In this document: positions 15,825-24,242 of the stretch, one piece after another | Position numbering within the stretch: the first letter of the stretch is position 1 | How the letters are laid out: every line of letters begins with the position of its first letter | Origin: Streptomyces sp. CA-210063 | GTDB lineage: Bacteria > Actinomycetota > Actinomycetes > Streptomycetales > Streptomycetaceae | Reading direction: 5' to 3' | DNA: 64,000 bases | Assembly: GCF_024612015.1 (NCBI RefSeq) | Contig: NZ_CP102512.1 | Span: 10,664,001-10,728,000, forward strand | Made by a program: the position numbers and the translations under genes | The notes under the pieces: generated by a model | Seen by the model: the letters and a program-made list of their open reading frames with translations, nothing else | What the model was told of the DNA's origin: nothing | Database searches by the model: none

Positions 15825-16328
15825 ATGCCCGAAGCACTCGCTCCCCCCAGTCCCGGCGCGCTGCGTGCCTGCATGTCCCGTTTCGCCACCGGCGTCACGG
15901 TGGTGTCGTACTCGACCGACAGCGGTCCGCGGGGCGCCACCATGAACTCCTTCACGTCCGTGTCCGCCGAACCGCCGCTGGTCCTGGTCAGCGTCGCCCG
16001 CCGGGCCCGCTGCCACGACCAGCTGACCGACGGGCCCTTCTGCGTGAACATCCTCGGTGCCGAACAGGAGCAGTTGGCCCGGCTGTTCGCGGGGGCACAG
16101 AGCACCGCGGAGCCCCGCTGGGCAGAAGGCGCGCGGGTTCCCCGGCTGGCCGACCCGCTCGCCTGGGTGGAGTGCGAGCCCTGGCGTACGTACGACGGCG
16201 GCGATCACACCCTGGTCCTCGGCCGCGTCACCGACCTCGGTCACCGCGACGGCGACGCCCTGACCTACGCCTGGAGCCGATTCGCGTCCACGACCGAGTC
16301 GACCGACGGCATCGAGCACCTCTTCTGA
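15825..16328 (+). CDS. hpaC: flavin reductase, HpaC-like component of 4-hydroxyphenylacetate 3-monooxygenase
   Basis: A flavin-reductase-like FMN-binding split-barrel protein of 167 residues. It has MSRFATGVTVVSYS, GATMNSFTSVSAEPPLVLVS and GPFCVNIL. AAGGA seven to eight bases before ATG 15825 favours that start over 15807. It should reduce FAD or FMN with NAD(P)H and supply it to the large component encoded next. It is the first gene of the operon and diverges from the MarR regulator. Assignment to the pathway rests on the next five genes. Confidence 0.85.
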   Translation: MPEALAPPSPGALRACMSRFATGVTVVSYSTDSGPRGATMNSFTSVSAEPPLVLVSVARRARCHDQLTDGPFCVNILGAEQEQLARLFAGAQSTAEPRWAEGARVPRLADPLAWVECEPWRTYDGGDHTLVLGRVTDLGHRDGDALTYAWSRFASTTESTDGIEHLF

Positions 16329-16390
16329 AGCTCTTCCGCCCGTCCCACCCCCTCCCCCTCTCGAGCCCCGCACTCCCCAGGAGAACGACC

Positions 16391-17857
16391 ATGGCCGCAC
16401 GCACCGGCAAGGAATTCCTCGAGCGCCTGTCCCAGTCCCGCCCCACCGTGCACATCCAGGGCGAGACGCTCACCGGAGGAATCCAGGAGCACCCCGCTTT
16501 CCGCAACGTGGTGCGGACCTACGCCGAGCTGTACGACCTCCAGCACAGCGACGAACACAAGGACGTCCTCACGTACGCGTCCCCCACCTCCGGTGAGCCG
16601 GTCGGCACGTCCTTCCTCACTCCGCGCACATCGGACGATTTGGTCAAGCGCCGTAAGGCGTTCAAGGTGTGGGCCGACCACAGCAACGGCATGCTCGGCC
16701 GCACCGGCGACTACATGAACAGCTCCCTGATGGCGCTCGCCTCTGCCGCCGACTGGTTCGCCCAGGCCAACCCCGCCTTCGGCGAGAACATCCGCCGCTA
16801 CTACGAGAAGGCCCGCGAAGAGGATCTGCTGTGCACGCACACGCTGATCCCGCCGCAGGTCAACCGGGCGGTGGCGGGTACCCAGCAGGCGGGCGGCAAG
16901 CTCGCGGCACGCATCGTGAAGGAGGACGACAACGGCGTGGTGATCCGCGGGGCGCGCATGCTCGCCACCATCGCCCCCTTCGCCGACGAGATGCTCGTCT
17001 TCCCCTCGACCGTGCTCCGCGGCACCCCCGAGGACAAGCCGTACTCGTACGCCTTCGCCATCCCCAACGACACCCCCGGCCTGCGCTACATCGCCCGCGA
17101 GCCCCTCGACTACGACCGCCCGCGCCACGACCACCCCCTCGCCTCCCGCTTCGAGGAATCGGACTGCGTGGTCGTCTTCGACGACGTGCACGTGCCCTTC
17201 GAGCGCTGCTTCGCCCTCGGTGACGCCGAGCTGTGCAACGGCTTCTACTCCCAGACCGCCTCCGTGGTGCACATGACCCACCAGGTCGTCACCCGCACCA
17301 CCGCCAAGACCGAGTACATCCTCGGACTGGTGACCCTGCTCACGGAGGCCATCGGCATCGAGCAGTTCCAGCACGTCCAGGAGGACATCGCCGAGATCAT
17401 CACCACCCTGGAGACGCTGCGCGCCTTCCTGCGCGCGGCAGAAGCCGACGCCGAGGTCAACGAGTACGGGGTGCTGACCCCGGCCTGGGCCCCCCTCAAC
17501 GCCGCCCGCAACCTCTATCCCAAGCTCTACCAGCGCTTCCCGCAGATCCTGCGCAAGCTCGGCGCCTCCGGCCTGATGGCCACCCCGACCGAACTCGACA
17601 TCACCGGCCCGGCGGCCGCCGACATCGAGGCCTACCTCCAGTCGGCCACCCTCACCGGCGCCGAGCGCGTGAAGCTGTTCCGTCTCGTCTGGGACACCTG
17701 CATCTCCGCCTTCTCCAGCCGCCAGGCCCTGTACGAGTACTACTTCTTCGGCGACCCCGTCCGCATGGCCGGCGCGTACGTGAAGAGCTACGACCGCGAG
17801 CCGTACAAGGCGAAGGTCCAGGCCTTCTTGGATCAGCACAGCCTGGAGCGCTCCTGA
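16391..17857 (+). CDS. hpaB: 4-hydroxyphenylacetate 3-monooxygenase, oxygenase component
   Basis: A protein of 488 residues of the HpaB/PvcC family, which has an acyl-CoA-dehydrogenase-like fold and uses free reduced flavin. Visible features are the GRTGDYMN loop with R104 and Y108, H150 in CTHTLIPPQVNRA, and a long C-terminal helical part. The length suits the single-domain actinobacterial form. It should hydroxylate 4-hydroxyphenylacetate to homoprotocatechuate with O2 and flavin from the preceding gene. AGGAG precedes ATG 16391 by eight bases. Its stop overlaps the next start, indicating translational coupling. Confidence 0.92.
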   Translation: MAARTGKEFLERLSQSRPTVHIQGETLTGGIQEHPAFRNVVRTYAELYDLQHSDEHKDVLTYASPTSGEPVGTSFLTPRTSDDLVKRRKAFKVWADHSNGMLGRTGDYMNSSLMALASAADWFAQANPAFGENIRRYYEKAREEDLLCTHTLIPPQVNRAVAGTQQAGGKLAARIVKEDDNGVVIRGARMLATIAPFADEMLVFPSTVLRGTPEDKPYSYAFAIPNDTPGLRYIAREPLDYDRPRHDHPLASRFEESDCVVVFDDVHVPFERCFALGDAELCNGFYSQTASVVHMTHQVVTRTTAKTEYILGLVTLLTEAIGIEQFQHVQEDIAEIITTLETLRAFLRAAEADAEVNEYGVLTPAWAPLNAARNLYPKLYQRFPQILRKLGASGLMATPTELDITGPAAADIEAYLQSATLTGAERVKLFRLVWDTCISAFSSRQALYEYYFFGDPVRMAGAYVKSYDREPYKAKVQAFLDQHSLERS

Positions 17858-19302
17858 TGACGCACCCCCTGGGGAACCCCCCGTCGAAGATCATCGCTGT
17901 CCATCTCAACTACCCCAGCCGGGCCAAGGAGCGCGGCCGGATCCCGGCCCAGCCCTCCTACTTCCTCAAGCCCCCCTCGTCGCTGGCGGGCACCCAGGAG
18001 GCCATCGTCCGCCCGGAGGGGTGTGAACTTCTCGGGTTCGAAGGCGAGATCGCCCTGGTCGTCGGCAGCCGGGCCCAGCGGGTGCGGCCGGAGGACGGCT
18101 GGTCCCACGTGCGGTGGGTGACCGCCGCGAACGACGCCGGGGTCTACGACCTGCGGTATGCCGACCGCGGCTCCAACCTCCGCTCCAAGGGCGCGGACGG
18201 CTTCACCCCGATCGGGCCGCGGCTGCTCGATGCCCGCCAACTCGACCCGGACGCACTCCAGTTGCGTACCTGGGTCAACGGCGAACTCGTGCAGGACGGC
18301 ACCACCGACACGCTCCTCTTCCCCTTCGGACAGCTCGTCGCCGATCTGTCGAGACTGGTCACGCTGGAGCCCGGGGACGTGATCCTGACGGGCACTCCGG
18401 CCGGCGCGTCCGTCGTCTCCCCCGGCGACACGGTGGAGGTCGAGGTCACCGGCAGCGGGCAGTCCACCGGGCGGCTGCGCAACCCCATCGCCTCCGGGCC
18501 CGCCCTGGAGACGTACGGAGCGATGCCGAGGACGGACGCGGCCGAACGCGAGGCCGCCCACGGAGCCGCGTTCACCCCCGAGCCACTGCTCGACGAACGC
18601 ATCGAGGACGGCCTGCGTTCGGTCGCGGTCGCCACCCTCAGCGCCCAGTTGCGGGGGCGCGGACTGCCGCACATGTCCATCGACGGGGTACGTCCCACAC
18701 AGCCGGACACGAAGATGGTCGGCGTCGCCCACACGCTGCGCTACCTTCCGCTGCGCGAGGACCTGTTCAAGCGGTACGGCAACGGCATGAACGCCCAGAA
18801 GCGGGCCATCGAGCAGCTGCGACCCGGTCATGTGCTGGTCATGGACGCCCGCCGGGACACCTCCGCCGGCACGCTCGGCGACATCCTCGCCCTGCGCGCC
18901 CAGCAGCGCGGCGCGGCCGGGGTGGTCACCGACGGAGGTCTGCGCGACAGCGTCGCCGTCACCGAACTGGGGCTGCCCGTCTACCACGGCGGAGCCCACC
19001 CCTCCGTCCTCGGCCGCCGCCATGTGCCGTGGGACACGGGAGTGCCGATCGCCTGCGGCGGAGCCCTCGTGCAGCCCGGCGACCTGCTGGTGGGAGACGC
19101 GGACGGCGTGGTCGTCGTGCCGCCCGAGCTGGCCGAGGACCTGATCACCGACTGCCGGGAGCAGGAACAGCGGGAGCACTTCATCACCGAGCAGGTGCGC
19201 GCCGGGCACGGCATCGACGGCCTGTATCCCCTCGGTCCCGACTGGCACGAGATGTACGAGCGGTGGCGCAAGCAGCACAGTACGCAAGGAGAGCACTCAT
19301 GA
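17857..19302 (+). CDS. hpaG: FAH-family isomerase fused to an RraA-like domain
   Basis: A fusion of 481 residues. Residues about 10-215 form a fumarylacetoacetate-hydrolase fold (ELLGFEGEIALVVG, DRGSNLRSKGADGFTPIGP, GDVILTGTPAG), as in HpaG. Residues about 245-460 form an RraA/HMG-CHA-aldolase-like domain (GTLGDILALRAQQRGAAGVV, TDGGLRD). In classical HpaG a second FAH domain does the decarboxylation half of OPET decarboxylase/isomerase. Here an RraA-type domain takes that place, so it may decarboxylate or cleave an oxoacid. The start overlaps the hpaB stop as ATGA. The FAH role in the pathway is well supported; the RraA role is inference, and its acidic residue after R-D is not obvious. Confidence 0.85.
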   Translation: MTHPLGNPPSKIIAVHLNYPSRAKERGRIPAQPSYFLKPPSSLAGTQEAIVRPEGCELLGFEGEIALVVGSRAQRVRPEDGWSHVRWVTAANDAGVYDLRYADRGSNLRSKGADGFTPIGPRLLDARQLDPDALQLRTWVNGELVQDGTTDTLLFPFGQLVADLSRLVTLEPGDVILTGTPAGASVVSPGDTVEVEVTGSGQSTGRLRNPIASGPALETYGAMPRTDAAEREAAHGAAFTPEPLLDERIEDGLRSVAVATLSAQLRGRGLPHMSIDGVRPTQPDTKMVGVAHTLRYLPLREDLFKRYGNGMNAQKRAIEQLRPGHVLVMDARRDTSAGTLGDILALRAQQRGAAGVVTDGGLRDSVAVTELGLPVYHGGAHPSVLGRRHVPWDTGVPIACGGALVQPGDLLVGDADGVVVVPPELAEDLITDCREQEQREHFITEQVRAGHGIDGLYPLGPDWHEMYERWRKQHSTQGEHS

Positions 19303-20231
19303 AATTCCGCAGCGACCCGTCCGCCATCTGCGGCTCCATCGCTCCCGCCATCACCCCCTTCACCTCGGACGGAGCCGTCGACCACGACAGCCTGCGCGCG
19401 CTGATCCGCTTCCAGTTGGAGTCCGGTTCGCACGGCATCTCGCTGGGCGGCTCCACCGGCGAGCCCAGCGCGCAGAGCGTCGGCGAGCGGATCGCGGGGA
19501 TGCGGACGGCGGTCGAGGAGATCGGCGACCGCGTCCCGTTCCTGCCCGGGACCGGATCCCACAAGCTCGACGAGACCCTCGAACTCACTGCGGCGGCAAA
19601 GGAGTTGGGCGCGGACGCGGCGCTGGTCATCACGCCGTACTACGCGCGCCCCACGCAGGAGGCGCTGTACCAGTGGTACGCGACCGTCGCACGGGAGTTC
19701 CCGGATCTGCCGATCGTCGCCTACAACGTGCCCTCGCGCACGGCCGTCGACATCGCGCCCGAGACGGTGAAGCGGCTGTTCACCGACTTCGAGAACTTCG
19801 TGGGCGTCAAGGAGACCACCAAGGACTTCGAGCACTTCTCGCGCGTGCTGCACGCCTGCGGGCGCTCACTGCTCGTGTGGTCGGGCATCGAGCTGCTCTG
19901 TCTGCCGCTGCTCGCGCTCGGCGGTGCGGGGTTCGTCTCAGCCGTGGCGAATCTCGCTCCCGGTGCGGTGGCTCGGATGTACGAGCTGTGGGAGGCGGGC
20001 GACTTCGACGGTGCCCGCGATCTCCACTACCGCCTGCACCCGCTCGTCGACCTCCTGTTCGTCGAGACGAACCCGGCGCCGGCGAAGTGGGTGCTGCACC
20101 AGCAGGGACGTATCGCGTCGCCCCATGTCCGCCCGCCGCTCACCTCTCCCACCGACGCGGGCCTGTCGAAGATCCGGGCGCTGCTCGCCGAGGGCGGCGA
20201 CCTCACCCAGCAGATCGGAGCCGCGCAGTGA
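19299..20231 (+). CDS. DapA/NAL-family lyase in the homoprotocatechuate operon
   Basis: A class I (Schiff-base) aldolase-superfamily protein of 310 residues. K171 lies in GVKETTKD, Y142 in AYNVPSRTA, and the GGSTGEPSAQS loop is at 50-60. It is named after dihydrodipicolinate synthase, but its position between hpaG and hpaE argues for the last step of this pathway. The operon has no recognisable HpaH hydratase and no class II HpaI aldolase. Family members such as NahE are hydratase-aldolases, so one enzyme may both hydrate and cleave the C7 oxo-diacid to pyruvate and succinic semialdehyde. The start overlaps the previous stop (ATGA) and its own stop overlaps the next start (GTGA). Confidence 0.85.
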   Translation: MKFRSDPSAICGSIAPAITPFTSDGAVDHDSLRALIRFQLESGSHGISLGGSTGEPSAQSVGERIAGMRTAVEEIGDRVPFLPGTGSHKLDETLELTAAAKELGADAALVITPYYARPTQEALYQWYATVAREFPDLPIVAYNVPSRTAVDIAPETVKRLFTDFENFVGVKETTKDFEHFSRVLHACGRSLLVWSGIELLCLPLLALGGAGFVSAVANLAPGAVARMYELWEAGDFDGARDLHYRLHPLVDLLFVETNPAPAKWVLHQQGRIASPHVRPPLTSPTDAGLSKIRALLAEGGDLTQQIGAAQ

Positions 20232-21715
20232 GCACCACTCCTGAGCACCTTCCCTCCGTGATCCGGCACTGGATCGGCGGCGAACTGGTGGACGCGGCCG
20301 ACAGCCGCACGTTCGATGTCGCCGACCCGGTCTCCAACACGGCCTACGCACAGGCCGCGCGTGGCTCCGCGGCCGACGTGGACCGGGCGGTGACGGCTGC
20401 CCGGGTCGCGTTCCCGGAGTGGGCCGGGCTGTCCAACCGGGCACGCGCGGGTGTCCTGTACCGGATCGCCGACGCCGTCGAGGCCCGTCATGACCGGCTC
20501 GCCGCCTTCGAGTCGTACGACTCCGGGCTGCCGATCACGCAGGCCCGTGGCCAGGCGCGGCGGGCCGCCGAGAACTTCCGCTACTTCGCGGATGTCATCG
20601 TGGCCCTCGGTGAGGAGGCGTTCCGGCAGGGCGACGACCAGTTCAGCTATGTGGTGCGCACACCGGTGGGGGTCGCCGGGCTGATCACGCCGTGGAACAC
20701 CCCGTTCATGCTGGAGAGCTGGAAGCTGGCACCCGCGCTGGCGTCCGGCTGCACGCTGATCCTCAAGCCGGCCGAGTGGACCCCGCTGTCCGCGTCGCTG
20801 TGGCCGGAGATCTTCGACGAGGCAGGCGTGCCCGCCGGGGTGGTGAACATCGTGCACGGCATCGGCGAGGAGGCCGGCCAGGCCCTGGTCGACCACCCGG
20901 ACGTGCCGCTGATCTCCTTCACCGGCTCCTCCGACACCGGTCGGCACATCATCCGGTCCTCCGCCGAGCACCTGAAGACGGTGTCGATGGAGCTGGGCGG
21001 CAAGTCCCCGGTCGTCGTCTTCGCCGACGCGGACCTGGAAGCCGCGCTGGACTCGGTGGTGTTCGGCGTGTTCTCCCTCAACGGGGAGCGCTGCACGGCC
21101 GGTTCACGCGTCCTCGTCGAGCGCCCGCTGTACGAGGAGTTCACCCGGCGACTGGCGGAGCGGGCCGCCAACGTACGCGTCGGGCTCCCGTCCGACCCGG
21201 CCACAGAGGTCGGCGCACTGGTCCACCCCGAACACTACGAGCGCGTCCTGAACTACGTGGAGATCGGCAGGAAGGAGGGCCGCCTGGTCGCCGGTGGCAG
21301 CCGCCCCGACCACCTCGCCGACGGCAACTACCTCCAGCCCACCGTCTTCGCCGACGTCGAACGCGACGCCCGTATCTTCCAGGAGGAGATCTTCGGCCCG
21401 GTCGTGGCCGTCGCCCCCTTCGACGACGAGACCGAGGCCGTGGAACTCGCGAACGCCACGCAGTTCGGTCTGGCCGCCTACGTCTGGACCTCGGACCTCA
21501 AGCGCGGCCACCGCATCGCGCACGCCGTCGAGTCCGGCATGGTCTGGATCAACTCCCACAACGTCCGTGACCTGCGCACTCCCTTCGGCGGGGTCAAGGC
21601 CTCCGGTGTCGGCCGCGAGGGCGGCGCCCACAGCATCGACTTCTACACCGAATCGAAGATCGTCCACGTCGCCCTCGCCGAGGTGCACACCCCCCGCTTC
21701 GGAGCCACCTCATGA
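20228..21715 (+). CDS. hpaE: 5-carboxymethyl-2-hydroxymuconate semialdehyde dehydrogenase
   Basis: An NAD(P)-dependent aldehyde dehydrogenase of 495 residues. The oxyanion Asn is N157 in PWNTPF, the general base E255 in ELGGKSP, and the nucleophile C289 in GERCTAG. The GTG start lies in a GTGA overlap with the preceding gene, and the stop overlaps hpaD as ATGA. Family resemblance and position between the aldolase and the ring-cleavage dioxygenase identify the CHMS dehydrogenase step. It converts the ring-cleavage semialdehyde to the diacid that hpaG processes. Confidence 0.9.
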   Translation: MSTTPEHLPSVIRHWIGGELVDAADSRTFDVADPVSNTAYAQAARGSAADVDRAVTAARVAFPEWAGLSNRARAGVLYRIADAVEARHDRLAAFESYDSGLPITQARGQARRAAENFRYFADVIVALGEEAFRQGDDQFSYVVRTPVGVAGLITPWNTPFMLESWKLAPALASGCTLILKPAEWTPLSASLWPEIFDEAGVPAGVVNIVHGIGEEAGQALVDHPDVPLISFTGSSDTGRHIIRSSAEHLKTVSMELGGKSPVVVFADADLEAALDSVVFGVFSLNGERCTAGSRVLVERPLYEEFTRRLAERAANVRVGLPSDPATEVGALVHPEHYERVLNYVEIGRKEGRLVAGGSRPDHLADGNYLQPTVFADVERDARIFQEEIFGPVVAVAPFDDETEAVELANATQFGLAAYVWTSDLKRGHRIAHAVESGMVWINSHNVRDLRTPFGGVKASGVGREGGAHSIDFYTESKIVHVALAEVHTPRFGATS

Positions 21716-22716
21716 CCGCCTCGAACGCCCCCGACGTCGTCCGGTCCGCCTACGCCCAGCTCGCCGTCACCGACCTCGGCGCCGCCCGCTGGTTCTGGGT
21801 CGACATGCTCGGCTTCCACATCCAGTACGAGGACACCGAGTCGCTGTACCTGCGCGGCACGGACGAACTCACCCACCACTCCCTGGTGCTGCGCAAGGGC
21901 GACATCGCGGCCCTCGACCACATCTCCTATCGCGTCCGCACCCCCGAGGACGTCGACAAGGCGGAGAAGTTCTTCGCCGGACTCGGCTGCCCGGTCAAGC
22001 GGTTGAAGAAGGGCGAGGGAACGCACGGTATCGGCGACGCGGTCCGCGTCATCGACCCGCTCGGCTTCCCCGTGGAGTTCTTTTACGAGATCGCCCGCGC
22101 CGAGCGCCTCATCCAGCGCTACGACATCCGCCACGGCGCCGAGATCGCCCGCCTGGACCACTTCAACATCTGCACTCCCGACATCCCGGCCGCCTACGCC
22201 CACTACCAGTCCCTCGGCTTCGGCTGCTCGGAAACGATCGAGGGCGACGAGCACGAGCTGTACGCGGCCTGGATGTACCGCAAGCAGACCGTCCATGACG
22301 TCGCCTTCACGGGGGGTGCCGGGCCGCGCCTGCACCACGTCGGGGTGGCCACCCACGAGTCCCACCAGGTACTGCGCGCGGCCGACATCTTCGGCTCCCT
22401 GCACAAGGAGCACCACATCGAACGAGGCCCCGGCCGGCACGGCGTCTCCAACGCCTTCTACCTCTACCTGAGGGACCCCGACGGCCACCGCGTGGAGATC
22501 TACACCTCCGACTACTACACCGGCGACCCGGACCACGAGACGTACCGCTGGAACGTGCGCGACGACCGCCGCCGCGACTTCTGGGGCAACGCCGTCATCG
22601 AGTCCTGGTACAAGGAGGCCGTCCCCGTCCTCGACCTGGACGGACGCCCGCGGCCCGTGACCGACACCGTCCTCGACGAGTCCGCGGTTCAGGTGGGTGC
22701 GGACGGCCTCGGCTGA
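21712..22716 (+). CDS. hpaD: 3,4-dihydroxyphenylacetate 2,3-dioxygenase (extradiol, type I)
   Basis: A two-domain vicinal-oxygen-chelate dioxygenase of 334 residues. Metal ligands H150 (LDHFNIC), H209 (PRLHHVGV) and E262 (HRVEIYTSDY) have the same spacing as in the Brevibacterium/Arthrobacter homoprotocatechuate dioxygenases. It opens the homoprotocatechuate ring next to the hydroxyls to give 5-carboxymethyl-2-hydroxymuconate semialdehyde. It is the last gene of the overlapping operon. An inverted repeat at 22831 follows, before the AraC gene. Confidence 0.93.
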   Translation: MTASNAPDVVRSAYAQLAVTDLGAARWFWVDMLGFHIQYEDTESLYLRGTDELTHHSLVLRKGDIAALDHISYRVRTPEDVDKAEKFFAGLGCPVKRLKKGEGTHGIGDAVRVIDPLGFPVEFFYEIARAERLIQRYDIRHGAEIARLDHFNICTPDIPAAYAHYQSLGFGCSETIEGDEHELYAAWMYRKQTVHDVAFTGGAGPRLHHVGVATHESHQVLRAADIFGSLHKEHHIERGPGRHGVSNAFYLYLRDPDGHRVEIYTSDYYTGDPDHETYRWNVRDDRRRDFWGNAVIESWYKEAVPVLDLDGRPRPVTDTVLDESAVQVGADGLG

Positions 22717-22830
22717 TACTCCGGGCGGTGGGGGACTTGGAGGTGCTTCGCGCCCTTCCGAGCCCCCTCACCGCGCCCTCGACAGACACGGGACCTTCTC
22801 ATACACCCTATTCATCACACTTCATAAAAA

Positions 22831-22854
22831 CCGGATACGACGGTTAGTATCCGG
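22831..22854. promoter_or_regulatory. inverted repeat between hpaD and the AraC gene
   Basis: CCGGATAC-N8-GTATCCGG has perfect 8-base arms in an A+T-rich island, 48 bases before the AraC start and 115 bases after hpaD. No T-run follows. I favour an operator of the AraC gene over a terminator. Confidence 0.55.
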
Positions 22855-22901
22855 CGGCACGCCTACCTGCCGGCTTGCCGAAGGGCCTTCAGAGGAGACC
22901 C

Positions 22902-23867
22902 ATGCACTCGATGACGACTCCGTCGGACGACACCTCCGCAGGACGCTTCGAGTTCTGGCGGGACGTGGTCGGCCAGAGTTTCGTGCCGCTGGAAGCGCTG
23001 CCGCGCGAGGTTCCCGACTTCCGCGCCTCCCTGCACACCGCCCAGCTCGGCGCGGTGCAGGTGTCTGTCGTGGCCGCGGATCCGCACGGCGTCGCCCACA
23101 CCCGTAGGCACATTGCCTCCGACCCGGCCGATTTCGTCAAGGTGAGTCTTCAGCTGGCCGGGCAGTGCATGCTGACCCAGGCGGACCGCCAGGCCCTGCT
23201 CAAGCCGGGCGAGCTGGCCGTCTACGACACCCGGCATCCGTACACACTCGACTTCGACCAGCGGTACCGCACACTCGTGCTGATGTTCCCGCGGGTCATG
23301 CTCCGGTTGCCCGAGCGCGACCTGACCCGCATGATCGCCACCACTGTGTCGTGCAGTGACGGACTGGGGCCCGTGGTGCACCCGTTCCTGCGCGGACTGG
23401 CCGGGCAGGTGCGGCAACTGGACGCTCTCGGCACGCCGCGGCTCGCGGACAGCGTGGTCGACCTGGTCGGCGCGATGCTCTCGGAGCGGTGCGCCGTGCA
23501 CGCGACGCTGCAGGACGACGGGCGGGAGCTGCTGGCCCGGCGGATCCTCACGTACATGGAGCAGCGGCTCTCCGACCCGGGGCTCGGACCCGACCGGATC
23601 GCGGCCGCCCACCACATCTCGCGCCGCTTCCTCTACAAGCTGCTGGCCGAGCGGGGATACACGGTCTCGGGCTGGCTCCGGGAGCGCCGCCTCGCCGAGT
23701 GTCTGCGCGACCTCGCGGACCCCGCGCTCGCCCATATGCCCGTCGCCACCGTCGGAAGCCGCTGGGGCTTTCCCGACCCCGCCCACTTCAGCCACGCCTT
23801 CAAGAGCGCCTACGGCATGAGCCCGTCGGAGGCACGCGGGGCCGGGCGCACGGCGCTGGGTGCTTAG
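22902..23867 (+). CDS. AraC family regulator of the aromatic catabolic cluster
   Basis: A protein of 321 residues. An N-terminal cupin-like AraC-binding region (FVKVSLQLAGQCMLTQADRQ, LKPGELAVYDTRHPY) is followed by a C-terminal double HTH from about residue 215. The HTH shows AAAHHISRRFLYKLLAERGY, and GFPDPAHFSHAFKSAYGMSP is the classic second helix and signature. GAGGAG five bases before ATG 22902 fixes the start. It lies between the hpa operon and the MFS/GMC/ALDH genes. The latter two promoters share a GTGCACGA-N5-CAAGC box that I propose as its binding site. The family is usually an activator. Confidence 0.88.
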   Translation: MHSMTTPSDDTSAGRFEFWRDVVGQSFVPLEALPREVPDFRASLHTAQLGAVQVSVVAADPHGVAHTRRHIASDPADFVKVSLQLAGQCMLTQADRQALLKPGELAVYDTRHPYTLDFDQRYRTLVLMFPRVMLRLPERDLTRMIATTVSCSDGLGPVVHPFLRGLAGQVRQLDALGTPRLADSVVDLVGAMLSERCAVHATLQDDGRELLARRILTYMEQRLSDPGLGPDRIAAAHHISRRFLYKLLAERGYTVSGWLRERRLAECLRDLADPALAHMPVATVGSRWGFPDPAHFSHAFKSAYGMSPSEARGAGRTALGA

Positions 23868-24242
23868 CGAGTGCTGAGCGGCGGTCACGCGGTTTCGCTG
23901 CCCTTCGCTGCCTGTCGTAGTACGTCCCGAACACGGCGGATCTGCTGATAGTGCCCGCCCCTGCAAGAGTCGGTGCACGATCACGCAAGCCGGAGTGGGC
24001 CGCCGAGGTGCACCCTCCGGTCGTGAGAGAGAGCCGCACACTCCTCACATGCCCGCCTCGCGGGCGCCAGTGCGCGGCTTACGCAGGAACGTCCACAGAC
24101 ACAAGCACGGGCTGACGTCCCGACCTCCCCAGGGCCGAAGAGCATCACTGCGCTGATCGGCAGCCCCGTGCTGTCTCTTCTCCCCACGGCACTCTCCCTT
24201 CCTGCCTCTCCGGCTCCCGCTCGTCCGACGAATGAGGCATTC
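23868..24242. other. promoter region of the MFS gene, no gene seen
   Basis: About 375 bases without a credible coding frame. It holds the box at 23973-23993 (GTGCACGA-N5-CAAGC-CGG) shared with the GMC promoter, and short G+C-rich hairpins around 24060. Confidence 0.5.
23973..23993. promoter_or_regulatory. candidate AraC box, MFS promoter
   Basis: GTGCACGA, five bases, CAAGC, then CGG. The same halves and spacing occur at 25796 before the GMC gene. It lies 250 bases upstream of the MFS start. Confidence 0.5.

Noticed and set aside
16265..17839. Open frame of over 500 codons antisense to the hpaB gene
   Set aside because: It is the mirror of a strongly coding high-G+C gene, has low-complexity Gly/Val/Arg-rich sequence and no family likeness. 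Similar long antisense frames over other genes (for example 2118-3824, 7693-9195, 17833-19296, 25680-27317) were rejected for the same reason.
19299..20231. Annotation as dihydrodipicolinate synthase for lysine synthesis
   Set aside because: The gene is embedded by overlaps in a homoprotocatechuate operon, and the substrate-loop sequence GSTGEPSA differs from the usual GTTGES form. A catabolic lyase is far more likely.
22831..22854. Inverted repeat considered as the hpa operon terminator
   Set aside because: It lies 115 bases after hpaD, has an 8-base loop and only an 8-base stem with A/T pairs, and sits in the AraC promoter. An operator is the better reading.
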